This document shows positions 34,707-45,164 of a DNA stretch of 64,000 nucleotides, one piece after another. The notes under the pieces were generated by a model. That model did no database searches and was not told the origin of the DNA. It saw nothing but the letters and a program-made list of their open reading frames with translations. Numbering within the stretch: position 1 is the first letter of the stretch; each line of letters opens with the position of its first letter. The stretch covers positions 5,036,501 through 5,100,500 of the forward strand of contig NZ_CP095413.1 in the NCBI RefSeq assembly GCF_023016285.1. Direction: 5' to 3'. Both the position numbers and the translations under genes were made by a program. This stretch comes from Muricauda sp. SCSIO 64092. Lineage in GTDB: Bacteria > Bacteroidota > Bacteroidia > Flavobacteriales > Flavobacteriaceae.

Positions 34707-35561
34707 ATGAACCTAAGGATCGCAATTCAAAAAAGTGGCAGGCTCAACGAAGACTCCCTTAAGATTTTAAAGGAATGCGGGATTTCCATTGACAATGGTA
34801 AGGACCAGCTAAAGGCCAGTGCCAGGAATTTCCCCATGGACGTTTTTTATTTACGCAATGGCGATATTCCACAGTATTTAAAGGATGGTGTGGTGGACAT
34901 TGCCGTTATAGGCGAAAATGTGCTTTTTGAAAAAGGGGAGGGGATAGAGGTCGCGGAAAAACTCGGTTTTTCAAAATGCAAGGTTTCCATGGCCATTCCA
35001 AAGAACAATGCTTACAGTAACTACAAGGACTTTGAGGGCAAACGTATCGCCACCTCATATCCCCATACGGTACAAAAGTTTTTGGAGGGTTGGGGAATAA
35101 CGGCAGACATCCATCTGATCAATGGTTCCGTGGAAATAGCCCCCAATATTGGCCTGGCCGATGTGATATGCGATATTGTATCCAGCGGCAGCACCTTGTT
35201 CAAGAACAATTTAAAGGAGGTCGAAGTGCTGTTAAAGAGCGAGGCGGTTTTGGCCGTTTCCCCAAAAATAGATCAGGAGCGAAGGCAAATCCTGGATAAA
35301 CTTAGGTTTAGGATCCGATCTGTGCTGCAGGCAAGAAAAAACCGTTATGTCCTGATGAACGTACCCAACACCAGTCTTGATGCAATATTGAAAATTTTAC
35401 CGGGGATGCGCAGCCCTACGGTATTGCCCCTGGCGGACGAGGGCTGGAGTTCCGTACATACGGTAATCAACAAAGACAAATTTTGGGAGGTAATCGATGA
35501 ATTGAGGTTGGCGGGTGCCGAAGGTATTTTGGTCTGCCCAATTGAAAAAATGGTGTTATAA
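34707..35561 (+). CDS. hisG: ATP phosphoribosyltransferase (long form)
   Basis: 284 residues from ATG 34707 (MNLRIAIQKSGRLNEDSLKI); an in-frame upstream GTG lies in the repeat and is rejected. First step of histidine synthesis. PRPP motif region DIVSSGSTLFKNNL; the C-terminal ACT-like regulatory domain (residues about 210-284, PTVLPLADEGWSSVHTVI) makes it the long, feedback-inhibited form. First structural gene behind the attenuator. Confidence 0.95.
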   Translation: MNLRIAIQKSGRLNEDSLKILKECGISIDNGKDQLKASARNFPMDVFYLRNGDIPQYLKDGVVDIAVIGENVLFEKGEGIEVAEKLGFSKCKVSMAIPKNNAYSNYKDFEGKRIATSYPHTVQKFLEGWGITADIHLINGSVEIAPNIGLADVICDIVSSGSTLFKNNLKEVEVLLKSEAVLAVSPKIDQERRQILDKLRFRIRSVLQARKNRYVLMNVPNTSLDAILKILPGMRSPTVLPLADEGWSSVHTVINKDKFWEVIDELRLAGAEGILVCPIEKMVL

Positions 35562-35649
35562 GCCCCTCCCGACCTCCGGTGTAGTGTCGGTGATTAAAAG
35601 GAGGAAATGAAAGAACAAAATTCCCATTTGAGGGAAGTTAAGGAGGCAT

Positions 35650-36936
35650 ATGAAAAAGTATAAAAATCCGAAGCGAACGGAATGGGCAGAAATTCTGGCA
35701 AGGCCCACACAATCTTTTGATGCCATTGAACCCATTGTGGCCGAGGTATTTAAAGAAGTGTCCCAGAATGGGGATAAGGCCATAAAAGCGTTTACCAAAA
35801 AATTTGATGGGGTGGAACTATCCCATTTTACGGTCAGCCAAACAGAAATGGCCGCAGCAGATGCCAGCGTTTCCAAAGAATTGAAAGCGGCCATCCAGAT
35901 CGCCAAATCAAATATCGAATCATTCCACCGGGCACAGAAAACAACGGAGGTTGTTTTGGAAACCATGCCTGGGGTAAAATGTTGGCAGGAAAAACGGCCC
36001 ATTCAAAAAGTGGGACTATATATCCCTGGTGGTACGGCCCCTTTGTTTTCAACAATTTTGATGTTGGCCATTCCTGCAAAGTTGGCAGGGTGTGAAGAGA
36101 TTGTTCTGTGCAGCCCTCCGGATGAAAACGGCAATCTGGATGCTACCATTGTTTACACGGCCCAACTGTGCGGGGTTACGCGAATTTTTAAAATTGGAGG
36201 TATCCAGGCCATAGCGGGAATGACGTATGGAACCGATACCATTCCCAAGGTGTACAAGCTTTTTGGCCCAGGAAACCAATATGTAACCGTTGCGAAACAG
36301 TACGCCACTAAACTGGGCGTTGCCATTGACATGCCCGCAGGTCCAAGTGAATTGTTGGTGGTAGCGGACGAAACTGCCAATGCAGCATTTGTTGCTTCCG
36401 ATCTGTTGAGTCAGGCTGAACATGGGGTGGATAGTCAGGTTGTTTTGGTTTCCACATCAGCGCCTTTTATGGAGCAGGTGGAAATAGAAATTGAAAGACA
36501 AATTCAGGAACTTCCCCGAAAGGATATTGCAAAAAAAGCCATTGAAAACAGTCGGTTGATCTATGTTGAAGATGACAAGACGGCCTTGGAACTCATTAAT
36601 GCCTATGGCCCGGAACACTATATTGTCTGTGTTGAAAACGAGGATTTTTATATCGATAATACGATGAATGCTGGTTCAGTGTTCATCGGAAACTATACAC
36701 CCGAAAGCGCCGGGGACTATGCCTCGGGAACCAATCATACGCTCCCTACCAATGGCTATGCCAAACAATATAGCGGAGTAAATTTGGATAGCTTTATGAA
36801 AAGCATGACGTTTCAAAAAATATCCAAAGAGGGAATTCAAAATATTGGAAGGAGTGTGGAATTGATGGCTGAGGCCGAAGGTTTACAGGCCCATAAAAAC
36901 GCGGTAACCCTTAGATTGAAAGAACTAAAAAACTAA
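35650..36936 (+). CDS. hisD: histidinol dehydrogenase
   Basis: 428 residues, zinc-dependent. Visible motifs: KVGLYIPGGTAPLFST, FGPGNQYVTVAKQYA, MPAGPSELLVVAD, and YGPEHYIVCVE and SAGDYASGTNHTLPTNGYA with Zn ligands and catalytic His. Last two steps, histidinol to histidine. AAGGAGG lies seven bases before the start, unusually SD-like for this genome. Confidence 0.96.
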   Translation: MKKYKNPKRTEWAEILARPTQSFDAIEPIVAEVFKEVSQNGDKAIKAFTKKFDGVELSHFTVSQTEMAAADASVSKELKAAIQIAKSNIESFHRAQKTTEVVLETMPGVKCWQEKRPIQKVGLYIPGGTAPLFSTILMLAIPAKLAGCEEIVLCSPPDENGNLDATIVYTAQLCGVTRIFKIGGIQAIAGMTYGTDTIPKVYKLFGPGNQYVTVAKQYATKLGVAIDMPAGPSELLVVADETANAAFVASDLLSQAEHGVDSQVVLVSTSAPFMEQVEIEIERQIQELPRKDIAKKAIENSRLIYVEDDKTALELINAYGPEHYIVCVENEDFYIDNTMNAGSVFIGNYTPESAGDYASGTNHTLPTNGYAKQYSGVNLDSFMKSMTFQKISKEGIQNIGRSVELMAEAEGLQAHKNAVTLRLKELKN

Positions 36937-36968
36937 CGGCATTTCAAACGGAGTCGCGAAATCTAAAT

Positions 36969-38012
36969 ATGAAGAAGTTTAAACTGGATAGTTTGGTACG
37001 GGAAAACGTAAAGCGGTTAAAACCCTATTCATCGGCCCGTGATGAGTTTAAGGATTTTGATAGGGACATGGTATTTTTGGATGCCAATGAAAACCCTTTT
37101 GAAAATGGGGTGAACCGCTATCCCGATCCACATCAGCGCAGCCTAAAATCAGTTTTGGCGGAACAAAAAGGGGTACAAACCGCCCAGATACTATTGGGCA
37201 ATGGCAGCGATGAGGTCCTGGATTTGATTTTTAGGGCATTTTGTGAACCCCATAAAGATAATGTGATCACCCTGCCGCCTACCTACGGTATGTACAAAGT
37301 ATTGGCAGAAACCAATGCCGTGGAAAACAGGGAAGTATTGCTCTGGGAGGACTTTCAGCCCGTGGTGGAACATATCTTACAACGATCGGACGACCATACC
37401 AAATTGTTGTTTTTATGCTCGCCCAACAATCCTACGGGAAATGGCTTTGATCCCGAAAAAGTAGAGGAACTTATCATAAAATTCAATGGCTTGGTGATCA
37501 TTGATGAAGCCTATATTGATTTTTCCGGCAAAGAGGGCTGGTTATCGCGACTTGGGGAATTTCCAAACCTCATTATTACCCAAACCTTGTCCAAAGCCTA
37601 TGGGATGGCCGGTGTCCGTTTGGGTATTTGCTACGCTTCAGAAGCTATCATTACGATTCTAAAAAAAATAAAACCGCCCTATAACGTCAACCAATTGACA
37701 CAACAACGGGCGTTGGAGCGGGTAGCACAACCCAATAGGGTACAACAGGAGGTGGCCCGTATTTTAAGGGAACGGGATAATTTGATTAGGGCCCTTGGGC
37801 AAATCCCTTTTGTACAAAAAATATATCCAACGGATGCCAATTTTGTATTGGTACGGGTGGACAAGGCCGATTTGCGCTACCAACAGTTGGTTTCGCATGG
37901 GGTAGTGGTGCGCAATAGAAGTTCGCAACCCCTTTGTGACAATACCCTTAGGTTTACCATTGGCACGGAACAGGAAAATAAAAAATTGATTGAAGTACTA
38001 AGAACGATTTAG
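36969..38012 (+). CDS. hisC: histidinol-phosphate aminotransferase
   Basis: 347-residue fold-type I PLP enzyme. Asp in [12 protein letters not shown] and the Schiff-base Lys in [17 protein letters not shown]-terminal [19 protein letters not shown]. Two bases separate it from hisB. Confidence 0.96.
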   Translation: MKKFKLDSLVRENVKRLKPYSSARDEFKDFDRDMVFLDANENPFENGVNRYPDPHQRSLKSVLAEQKGVQTAQILLGNGSDEVLDLIFRAFCEPHKDNVITLPPTYGMYKVLAETNAVENREVLLWEDFQPVVEHILQRSDDHTKLLFLCSPNNPTGNGFDPEKVEELIIKFNGLVIIDEAYIDFSGKEGWLSRLGEFPNLIITQTLSKAYGMAGVRLGICYASEAIITILKKIKPPYNVNQLTQQRALERVAQPNRVQQEVARILRERDNLIRALGQIPFVQKIYPTDANFVLVRVDKADLRYQQLVSHGVVVRNRSSQPLCDNTLRFTIGTEQENKKLIEVLRTI

Positions 38013-38013
38013 A

Positions 38014-39150
38014 ATGGGAAAACGAATTTTGTTTATTGATAGGGACGGAACCTTGGCCAAAGAACCAGATGATGAACAATTGGATGCCTTTGGGAAGTTG
38101 GAGTTTTACCCCAAGATGTTCACGTATTTGGGCAAAATTGCCAAAGAGTTGGATTTTGAACTGGTTATGGTCACCAACCAAGATGGTTTGGGTACGGAAA
38201 CCTTCCCGGAAGAAACATTTTGGCCGGTCCATAATTTTATGATGCAGTCCCTCGCGAATGAAGGGATTCGGTTTTCAAAAGTTCTGATAGACCGGGCTTT
38301 TGCCAAGGACAATGCCCCCACAAGAAAACCCAACACCGGGTTACTGGAAGGGTTTCTGACAGAAGAATACGACCTTCCAAACTCATTTGTAATTGGGGAC
38401 CGACTTACGGATATGGAATTGGCGAAGAATTTGGGGGCCAGAGGCATTTTCATCAATGACGAAACGCGCCTAGGACTGGATGAAATCATCGTTTCCAAGA
38501 CAGACCTTTCTGACTATATCGCGCTGGAGACCAATGACTGGGAAGCGATTTATGGGTTTTTAAAATTGTCAAATCGTATCGGAAAAATCCAGAGAAAGAC
38601 CAAGGAAACCGATGTCCGGATTGAACTTGATTTGGATGGAAAAGGGAAGGCGAACATCGATACGGGCCTTAAATTTTTTGACCATATGTTGGATCAATTG
38701 GCAAGACACGGTCAGATGGATTTGACCATTAAAATGAATGGTGATCTGGAAGTGGATGAACATCACACCATTGAAGACACGGGAATTGCACTAGGGGAGG
38801 TTTTTAGTATTGCCCTTGGTGATAAACTGGGAATTGAACGTTATGGATTTTGTTTGCCCATGGATGATTGCTTGGCACAAGTAGCCATCGATTTTGGCGG
38901 TAGGAACTGGTTGGTTTGGGAAGCTGAATTCAAACGCGAAATGGTTGGTGATATGCCTACGGAGATGTTCCATCATTTTTTTAAATCCTTTAGTGATGGT
39001 GCCAAGGCCAATTTGAACATCAAGGCTGAGGGAACCAATGAACACCATAAGATAGAAGCGATTTTCAAGGCCTTTGCCAAGGCCATCAAAATGGCGGTGA
39101 AAAGGGATGTGGAAAAAATGGTTTTACCTTCCACAAAGGGAATAATTTAA
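38014..39150 (+). CDS. hisB: bifunctional histidinol-phosphatase / imidazoleglycerol-phosphate dehydratase
   Basis: 378 residues. N-terminal HAD phosphatase ([12 protein letters not shown] with the Asp nucleophile), C-terminal IGPD domain from about residue 185 with [23 protein letters not shown] and the second [13 protein letters not shown] metal motif. The fused form is shared with Enterobacteria. Confidence 0.96.
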   Translation: MGKRILFIDRDGTLAKEPDDEQLDAFGKLEFYPKMFTYLGKIAKELDFELVMVTNQDGLGTETFPEETFWPVHNFMMQSLANEGIRFSKVLIDRAFAKDNAPTRKPNTGLLEGFLTEEYDLPNSFVIGDRLTDMELAKNLGARGIFINDETRLGLDEIIVSKTDLSDYIALETNDWEAIYGFLKLSNRIGKIQRKTKETDVRIELDLDGKGKANIDTGLKFFDHMLDQLARHGQMDLTIKMNGDLEVDEHHTIEDTGIALGEVFSIALGDKLGIERYGFCLPMDDCLAQVAIDFGGRNWLVWEAEFKREMVGDMPTEMFHHFFKSFSDGAKANLNIKAEGTNEHHKIEAIFKAFAKAIKMAVKRDVEKMVLPSTKGII

Positions 39151-39172
39151 AGTACAAGGTTAAAAGTTAAAG

Positions 39173-39493
39173 GTGCAAGATTTAATAGGTAGAACCAAAA
39201 TATTTGCGGTGAACTGTTTTCGCTTTTGCCGTTCGGTGCCTCAATCAAGGGAACTTGATGCCTGGGTTCGACAACTGATTCGCTCTTCGAGTTCTGTAGG
39301 TGCCAACTATCGTGCTTCGCAGCGGGCAAAAAGTACAGCAGATTTCATCAATAAGCTCAAAATTGTTGAAGAAGAAGTTGATGAAACTGCTTATTGGCTT
39401 GAACTTTTTATGGAGGTAAATGAAAATGACCTTGAAACTATCCAGCAATTGCATAAGGAAGCTAAAGAGCTATTGGCAATTGTTGTGGCCTAA
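39173..39493 (+). CDS. four-helix-bundle protein A (23S rRNA IVP/S23-like)
   Basis: 106 residues with the family signature LIRSSSSVGANYRASQRAKS and FINKLKIVEEEVDETAYWL. Starts at GTG 39173 by comparison with its two paralogues in this operon. These small basic helical bundles occur in rRNA intervening sequences and, as Avd, beside diversity-generating retroelements; neither an rRNA gene nor a reverse transcriptase is here. Lies between hisB and hisH, beside word repeats. Confidence 0.85.
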   Translation: MQDLIGRTKIFAVNCFRFCRSVPQSRELDAWVRQLIRSSSSVGANYRASQRAKSTADFINKLKIVEEEVDETAYWLELFMEVNENDLETIQQLHKEAKELLAIVVA

Positions 39494-39575
39494 ATTAAAA
39501 GGGCAAGGATGAATAAAAAATAATGTTTGATGAACTGTTTTGGGAAATCCATACCTTCTATATTATACTTGGTAC

Positions 39576-39718
39576 TTTTAACCATTAACCATTAACCATT
39601 AACCATTAACCATTTAACCATTAACCATTTAACCTTTAACCATTTAACCATTAACCATTTAACCTTTAACCATTTAACCATTAACCATTTAACCATTAAC
39701 CATTTAACCTTTAACCTG
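39576..39718. repeat. TTAACCA word array upstream of hisH
   Basis: About 19 units of TTAACCA (7 nt) or TTTAACCA/T (8 nt) in a row end four bases before the hisH ATG, so they form its whole translation leader. Confidence 0.9.
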
Positions 39719-39723
39719 TTTTA

Positions 39724-40302
39724 ATGAATCTGATCATTATCGATTACGGTGCCGGAAATATCCAAAGCATAAAATTTGCCTTTCAACGGCTGGGTGTTGA
39801 GGCTACATTGAGCAACGATGCTGAAACCATAAGTAAGGCGGATAAAGTCATTTTTCCTGGTGTAGGTGAAGCAAGCAGTGCCGTGGGCAAGCTTTGGGAA
39901 AGTGGATTACATGATTTGATCCCCGATTTGACCCAACCGGTTCTGGGCATATGTTTGGGCATGCAATTGATGTGCAATTCATCAGAAGAAGGCAATACCA
40001 AAGGATTGGAAATTTTCGATACAGATGTTGTAAAATTCAATTCTGGCCTTAAGGTACCCCAAATCGGCTGGAACAAGATTGAAAACCTTAAAGGAGAACT
40101 GTTCAATGGTTTGAACAATGACTTTATTTACCTGGTGCATAGTTTTTATGCCCCTAAGACGAATGAAGCTATCGCTACGAGTACGTATGGTCTGGAATAT
40201 AGCGCTGCCCTCCAGAAGGACAATTTCTATGGCGTTCAATTTCACCCGGAAAAGTCGGGCGAATACGGTTCCAAAATCCTTCAAAACTTTTTGAATCTCT
40301 AA
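39724..40302 (+). CDS. hisH: imidazole glycerol phosphate synthase, glutaminase subunit
   Basis: 192-residue class I amidotransferase. Nucleophile Cys in GICLGMQLM, His and Glu in VQFHPEKSG. Partner of hisF. Its TAA shares an A with the ATG of the GNAT gene. Confidence 0.95.
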   Translation: MNLIIIDYGAGNIQSIKFAFQRLGVEATLSNDAETISKADKVIFPGVGEASSAVGKLWESGLHDLIPDLTQPVLGICLGMQLMCNSSEEGNTKGLEIFDTDVVKFNSGLKVPQIGWNKIENLKGELFNGLNNDFIYLVHSFYAPKTNEAIATSTYGLEYSAALQKDNFYGVQFHPEKSGEYGSKILQNFLNL

Positions 40303-40739
40303 TGGAACAAGTACTTGAAATAACAACGGATAAAAACAGGATCAATCTGGAATTTGTCCATTCGTATCTATCCAATACGTCCTATTGGGCCAAAGGGCGT
40401 TCCCTGGAGGATGTGAGGCTGTCCATTGCGAACTCTTTATGTTTTAGCTTGTTTTGCAAAACATCAAATAGTCAAATCGGTTTTGCAAGGGTTGCCACGG
40501 ATTATGTTGTTTTTGCTTGGATAATGGATGTGTTTGTTGCTGATGAATTTAAAGGTAAAGGCTATGGAAAAATGTTGGTAAATCAGATATTGAACCATCC
40601 AGATTTACAAAATGTCAATGGTTTTGGTTTACGCACAAGTGATGCGCATGGTTTGTATCGTCAATTTGGCTTCACTAAAATTCCTGACCCCGAAACTTGG
40701 ATGTTTAAAAAGAACAAAAACATAAATAGGAAGTACTAA
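40302..40739 (+). CDS. GNAT family N-acetyltransferase
   Basis: 145 residues. Acetyl-CoA motif A in VFVADEFKGKGYGKMLVNQI and motif B region SDAHGLYRQFGFTKI. One-base overlap with hisH indicates translational coupling. The substrate is unknown; it is a passenger in the his operon. Confidence 0.87.
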   Translation: MEQVLEITTDKNRINLEFVHSYLSNTSYWAKGRSLEDVRLSIANSLCFSLFCKTSNSQIGFARVATDYVVFAWIMDVFVADEFKGKGYGKMLVNQILNHPDLQNVNGFGLRTSDAHGLYRQFGFTKIPDPETWMFKKNKNINRKY

Positions 40740-40763
40740 ATAGGAAATCTGAAATAATTGAAG

Positions 40764-41120
40764 ATGAGTAACGAACTTAAAAATAGAACAAAGAGATTTG
40801 CCATTGACTGTTGGCATCTTTGTACTAAAATCCCAAAGTCCCGCGAGTATGATTCCTATGCTGGACAACTTCTAAGAAGCTCAAGCTCGGTTGCCGCAAA
40901 TTATCGCGCTGCTTTGCGTGGAAAATCTGATAAGGATTTTTTAAATAAACTGAGAATCGTAGAGGAGGAAGCTGATGAAAGTGTTTTCTGGTTAGAACTT
41001 TTTATTGAAATAGAGGATAAAAACCAAGAAGAATTACGTAACATTTTAAAAGAAGGTGAAGAACTTTTGAAAATAATGGTTGCTTCCATTAATACCGTCA
41101 AAAAACGAATGAACCAATGA
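40764..41120 (+). CDS. four-helix-bundle protein B (S23-like)
   Basis: 118 residues, [20 protein letters not shown] start, [20 protein letters not shown] and [20 protein letters not shown]. Paralogue of the proteins at 39173 and 42565. ATG 40764 is preferred to the TTG two codons upstream. Lies between the GNAT gene and hisA. Confidence 0.87.
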   Translation: MSNELKNRTKRFAIDCWHLCTKIPKSREYDSYAGQLLRSSSSVAANYRAALRGKSDKDFLNKLRIVEEEADESVFWLELFIEIEDKNQEELRNILKEGEELLKIMVASINTVKKRMNQ

Positions 41121-41154
41121 TTTCCGATTTCCAACTTCTAATTTAAGATTTACT

Positions 41155-41934
41155 ATGAGAATCATTCCGGCAATTGATATTATTGATGGCAAATGTGTAC
41201 GCCTGTCCAAAGGGGACTATGACACAAAGAAGGTGTACAATGAAAATCCTGTGGAGGTCGCAAAACAATTTCAGGACCACGGAATCCAATACCTGCATTT
41301 GGTTGACCTGGACGGGGCAAAATCCAGGCATATCGTGAACCATAAGGTTCTGGAACAGATTGCTACCAAGACCGATTTGAAAATTGACTTTGGGGGCGGG
41401 TTAAAAACGGATGAGGATTTGCATATTGCCTTTGAAAGTGGCGCCGACCAAATTACGGGAGGGAGTATTGCAGTAAAGGATGAAGCTACTTTTTTGGGTT
41501 GGCTCAAAACCTATGGTAATGCTAAGATCATTCTGGGTGCCGATGCCAAAGAAGGGAACATTGCCGTTTCCGGTTGGCAAGAGGAGTCCGAGCTACAACT
41601 GGTTCCATTTGTGAAAAAGTTTCAAAAAGCGGGGGTGCGGTATGTGATTTGTACCGATATTTCGAAGGACGGAATGTTGGAGGGGCCTTCGTTTGATGTC
41701 TACAAAGAGTTGTTGAATAAAACCAAGGTCATCAGAACTGAAATTGGCGGTAGCGGTGTTGTGGACATTGAGGAAAATGGCATCAAATTGATTGCAAGTG
41801 GTGGTATTTCAGCATTGGAGGAATTACCAAAACTTAAGCAAATAGGCTGTGAAGGGGTAATTATAGGAAAGGCAATATATGAGAACAGGATATCCTTAAA
41901 AGAATTGGAAAACTATAGGTTACAGTATGGATGA
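41155..41934 (+). CDS. hisA: phosphoribosylformimino-5-aminoimidazole carboxamide ribotide isomerase
   Basis: 259-residue TIM barrel; [20 protein letters not shown] start with the catalytic Asp, [26 protein letters not shown], and [15 protein letters not shown] phosphate-binding motifs. Overlaps the DinB gene by eight bases. Confidence 0.96.
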   Translation: MRIIPAIDIIDGKCVRLSKGDYDTKKVYNENPVEVAKQFQDHGIQYLHLVDLDGAKSRHIVNHKVLEQIATKTDLKIDFGGGLKTDEDLHIAFESGADQITGGSIAVKDEATFLGWLKTYGNAKIILGADAKEGNIAVSGWQEESELQLVPFVKKFQKAGVRYVICTDISKDGMLEGPSFDVYKELLNKTKVIRTEIGGSGVVDIEENGIKLIASGGISALEELPKLKQIGCEGVIIGKAIYENRISLKELENYRLQYG

Positions 41935-42445
41935 TATAAAACGTTTTAAAGTCGAATTTGTTCAGAATTGTTGCTTTCGAATGGATGAGAGCTTACGAAT
42001 GATTCAAATTGCTTTGGAACGGGTTTCCGAAGCACAGGTCTGGCAGAAACCCAATTCGTCCTTGAACAGTATTGGCAATTTAATTTTGCATCTCTGTGGC
42101 AATATGACCCAATATGGAATTGCCTCCTTGAAGGAAAGTGAAGATCAGCGGGAAAGGGATAAGGAATTTACAGCCTCTGGCGGGTATACCAAGCAGCAGT
42201 TGCTTGCCCTTCTTGAAGAAACGGTGAATACCGTAAAGGATACCTTCAATAGCACCGCTATTGAACGTTTTCTAAAACAAAAACAAGTACAGGGATTTCA
42301 GTTCTCCGGCATTGGCAACTGTATCCATGTGGTCGAACATTTTTCATACCATACGGGACAGATTGCCTTTTGGGTCAAACAATTGCACAATGCGCAACTG
42401 GGATTTTATGATGGACATGATCTTACGATGCTGAATGACGAATGA
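41927..42445 (+). CDS. DinB family protein, 172 aa
   Basis: DUF1572/DinB-like helices with metal-binding His in [14 protein letters not shown] and [16 protein letters not shown]. The final codons (MLNDE) and stop are made of the following GAATGAC word array, so the C-terminus is set by the repeat. Unrelated to histidine synthesis as far as known. Confidence 0.85.
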   Translation: MDDIKRFKVEFVQNCCFRMDESLRMIQIALERVSEAQVWQKPNSSLNSIGNLILHLCGNMTQYGIASLKESEDQRERDKEFTASGGYTKQQLLALLEETVNTVKDTFNSTAIERFLKQKQVQGFQFSGIGNCIHVVEHFSYHTGQIAFWVKQLHNAQLGFYDGHDLTMLNDE

Positions 42446-42541
42446 TGAATGACGAATGATGAATGATGAATGATGAATGACGAATGATGAATGATGAATG
42501 ACGAATGATGAATGATGAATGACGAATTGCGAATGATGAAT
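42423..42541. repeat. GAATGAT/GAATGAC heptamer array
   Basis: About 16 heptamers, nearly perfect, between the DinB gene and four-helix-bundle gene C. Confidence 0.9.
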
Positions 42542-42564
42542 TTTAGAATTAGAGTAAAGGAACT

Positions 42565-42927
42565 ATGAATGATTTGAAAAATCGCACTAAAGATTTTGCT
42601 TTTGAATGTTGGAAGCTTTGCAAAGAGTTCCCAAAGTCCAGGGAATACGATGCTTGGGTAAGGCAACTTATTAGAAGTTCAAGCTCGGTAGGGGCTAATT
42701 ACAGAGCTGCTTGCAGGGCAAAATCAGACAAAGATTTCATCAATAAGCTCAAAATAGTTGAAGAAGAGGTAGATGAAAGCATGTTTTGGCTAGAAATGTT
42801 GAAGAGAACAGAGGTAAGAAAACAAGAGACCATTCAAAAATTGTGGGAAGAGGGGAATGAGCTTTTGGCCATAGCCGTTAGTTCAATAAAAACAGTTAGA
42901 AAAAGGTTGAACCAATCAAAACCATAA
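42565..42927 (+). CDS. four-helix-bundle protein C (S23-like)
   Basis: 120 residues, MNDLKNRTKDFAFECWKLCK, LIRSSSSVGANYRAACRAKS, then FINKLKIVEEEVDESMFWLE. Closest in its middle to protein A and at its C-terminus (SIKTVRKRLNQ) to protein B. Followed by a short word stretch (AACCATAACCATAACTCG ... TAAACTCTAAACTCTAAATT) and hisF. Confidence 0.88.
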   Translation: MNDLKNRTKDFAFECWKLCKEFPKSREYDAWVRQLIRSSSSVGANYRAACRAKSDKDFINKLKIVEEEVDESMFWLEMLKRTEVRKQETIQKLWEEGNELLAIAVSSIKTVRKRLNQSKP

Positions 42928-42969
42928 CCATAACTCGTCATTCTAAACTCTAAACTCTAAATTAAAACC

Positions 42970-43725
42970 ATGTTGACCAAACGAATCATACCCTGCCTAG
43001 ACATCAAAGATGGTCGGACCGTAAAGGGAGTCAATTTTGTGGATCTGCGTGATGCTGGGGACCCGGTGGAATTGGCCCAGCGCTATGCGGAAGAGGGGGC
43101 TGACGAACTGGTCTTTTTGGATATTTCCGCCACGGAACAAAAGCGAAAGACACTTGCGGATTTGGTCTATCATGTGGCGGAGAAACTCAATATTCCGTTT
43201 ACCGTTGGCGGAGGGATTTCCTCTGTTGAAGACGTGGATATCTTACTGAAAAACGGGGCTGATAAGGTCTCCATCAATTCCTCGGCCGTAAAACGGCCCG
43301 ATTTGATCAATGAACTGGTGGCCAAATTTGGTTCACAATGCATAGTTGTGGCCATAGATGCCAAACAGATCAACGGACAGTGGAAAGTACATTTGGTCGG
43401 GGGCAAAGTACCTACCGAATTGGATTTGTTCCACTGGGCCAAAGAAGTGGAAAAACGTGGCGCGGGGGAAATCCTGTTTACCAGTATGAACCATGACGGC
43501 ACTAAAAACGGATTCGCCAATGAAGCGCTGGCGCAACTTTCGGAAATGGTGAACATCCCATTGATTGCCTCGGGGGGTGCCGGGGAAATGGTTCATTTTT
43601 CCGATACTTTTGTGCAAGGGAAGGCCGATGCCGCCTTGGCGGCAAGCGTTTTTCATTTTAAGGAAATTGCCATTAAGGACTTAAAGGAAGCACTAAAAAA
43701 GGATGGGATTCCGGTGAGAATTTAA
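42970..43725 (+). CDS. hisF: imidazole glycerol phosphate synthase, cyclase subunit
   Basis: 251-residue TIM barrel; [19 protein letters not shown] with the catalytic Asp, [42 protein letters not shown]. Partner of hisH. Confidence 0.97.
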   Translation: MLTKRIIPCLDIKDGRTVKGVNFVDLRDAGDPVELAQRYAEEGADELVFLDISATEQKRKTLADLVYHVAEKLNIPFTVGGGISSVEDVDILLKNGADKVSINSSAVKRPDLINELVAKFGSQCIVVAIDAKQINGQWKVHLVGGKVPTELDLFHWAKEVEKRGAGEILFTSMNHDGTKNGFANEALAQLSEMVNIPLIASGGAGEMVHFSDTFVQGKADAALAASVFHFKEIAIKDLKEALKKDGIPVRI

Positions 43726-43733
43726 ATGTGTTA

Positions 43734-43800
43734 ATCGTTGTAAGTTAATAGTTGTTGGTGGTTTTTGAAAGCGAACAACCATCAACTAACAACCAAAACC
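43734..43800. repeat. GTTG-word hairpin between hisF and hisIE
   Basis: GTTGTAAGTTAATAGTTGTT and AACAACCATCAACTAACAAC form an imperfect hairpin ending seven bases before the hisIE start. Same family as 5376-5450. Confidence 0.55.
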
Positions 43801-43806
43801 AAATAA

Positions 43807-44403
43807 ATGAAAATAGATTTTCAAAAAGACGGTAACGAGCTTGTTCCGGCAATTGTTCAGGATGCCAGGACCAAAGCTGTTCTCATGTTGGGTTATATGA
43901 ACCAGGAAGCCCTTCAAAAAACACAGCAGACCAAAAAGGTCACTTTTTTTAGCCGTAGCAAGCAACGCCTATGGACAAAAGGGGAGGAGAGTGGTCATTT
44001 TTTGGAATTGGTCGATTTAAAGGTAGATTGTGATAACGATACGCTATTGGTGCGCGCCAATCCGGTAGGGCCAACGTGTCATGAAGGAACGGACACCTGT
44101 TGGGGAGAGATGAATGAACCATTTTTTGGCTTTCTATCCCAATTGGAGGAAATTATCGCTTCCCGTAAGGAAAACCAGGATGATGAAAAGAGTTATGTGG
44201 CCTCACTGTTCCGAAAAGGAATCAATAAGATTGCCCAGAAAGTGGGGGAAGAAGCCGTGGAAACCGTTATTGAGGCCAAGGATAATGATGAAGAACTGTT
44301 TTTGAACGAAAGTGCGGATTTATTGTTCCACTATTTGATTTTATTACAGGCCAAAGGCTATTCATTAAAGGACGTCGTCAAAGTTCTGGAAAACAGGCAT
44401 TAA
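43807..44403 (+). CDS. hisIE: phosphoribosyl-AMP cyclohydrolase / phosphoribosyl-ATP pyrophosphatase
   Basis: 198 residues. HisI domain (residues 1-105) with VLMLGYMNQEAL, SKQRLWTKGEESGH and metal-binding CDND ... GPTCHEGTDTCW; HisE domain (115-198) with FRKGINKIAQKVGEEAVETV. Last gene of the his operon. Confidence 0.97.
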   Translation: MKIDFQKDGNELVPAIVQDARTKAVLMLGYMNQEALQKTQQTKKVTFFSRSKQRLWTKGEESGHFLELVDLKVDCDNDTLLVRANPVGPTCHEGTDTCWGEMNEPFFGFLSQLEEIIASRKENQDDEKSYVASLFRKGINKIAQKVGEEAVETVIEAKDNDEELFLNESADLLFHYLILLQAKGYSLKDVVKVLENRH

Positions 44404-44427
44404 ATGGGAAAGATCGGTACATGGGAT

Positions 44428-45158
44428 TTGTCGCTTCGCGTGTTTTCGTTTAGGCAAAGGCGAAATTGAAAAAGTATCGAGAAGCCTTTCTGGTACGACG
44501 GTTCTCGATACATCCTCCTTCGTCGGACACTCGAACTGACAGTATCAACTTAATTCAAATTGCATGATTATCAATTCCATTGCGTCACTTCGAGTGTTTT
44601 CAATAGAGCGGAAGCGAAATTGAAAAAGTATCGAGAAGCCTTTCTGGCACAATGGTTCTCGATACATCCTCCTTCGTCGGACACTCGAACTGACAGTATC
44701 AACTTAATTCAAATTTCATGATTATCAATTCCATTGCGTCACTTCGCGTGTTTTCAATAGAGCGGAAGCGAAATTGAAAAAGTATCGAGAAGCCTTTCTG
44801 GCACAATGGTTCTCGATACATCCTCCTTCGTCGGACACTCGAACTGACAGTATCAACTTAATTCAAATTTCATGATTATCAATTTCATTGCGTCACTTCG
44901 AGTGTTTTCAATAGAGCGGAAGCGAAATTGAAAAAGTATCGAGAAGCCTTTCTGGCACAATGGTTCTCGATACATCCTCCTTCGTCGGACACTCGAACTG
45001 ACAGTATCAACTTAATTCAAATTTCATGATTATCAATTTCATTGCGTCACTTCGAGTGTTTTCAATAGAGCGGAAGCGAAATTGAAAAAGTATCGAGAAG
45101 CCTTTCTGGCACAATGGTTCTCGATACATCCTCCTTTATCGGATACTTGAACTGAGGG
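44428..45158. repeat. tandem array A of about 154-bp structured repeats (about five units)
   Basis: The word TTGCGTCACTTCG recurs at 44580, 44734, 44888 and 45042, an exact 154-bp period, after a more diverged first unit. Each unit has outer arms (CACTTCGAGTG / CACTCGAACTGAC), an inner hairpin GTATCGAGAA / TTCTCGATAC, and an AT-rich spacer of about 45 bases. It fills the gap between hisIE and the DUF2807 gene. Confidence 0.95.
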
Positions 45159-45164
45159 ATAGTA

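Noticed and set aside
35607..35663. 18-codon ORF with a perfect AGGAGG before hisD
   Set aside because: It overlaps the hisD start and has no His codons or coding signature; the AGGAGG may just serve as leader context. Kept only as a note.
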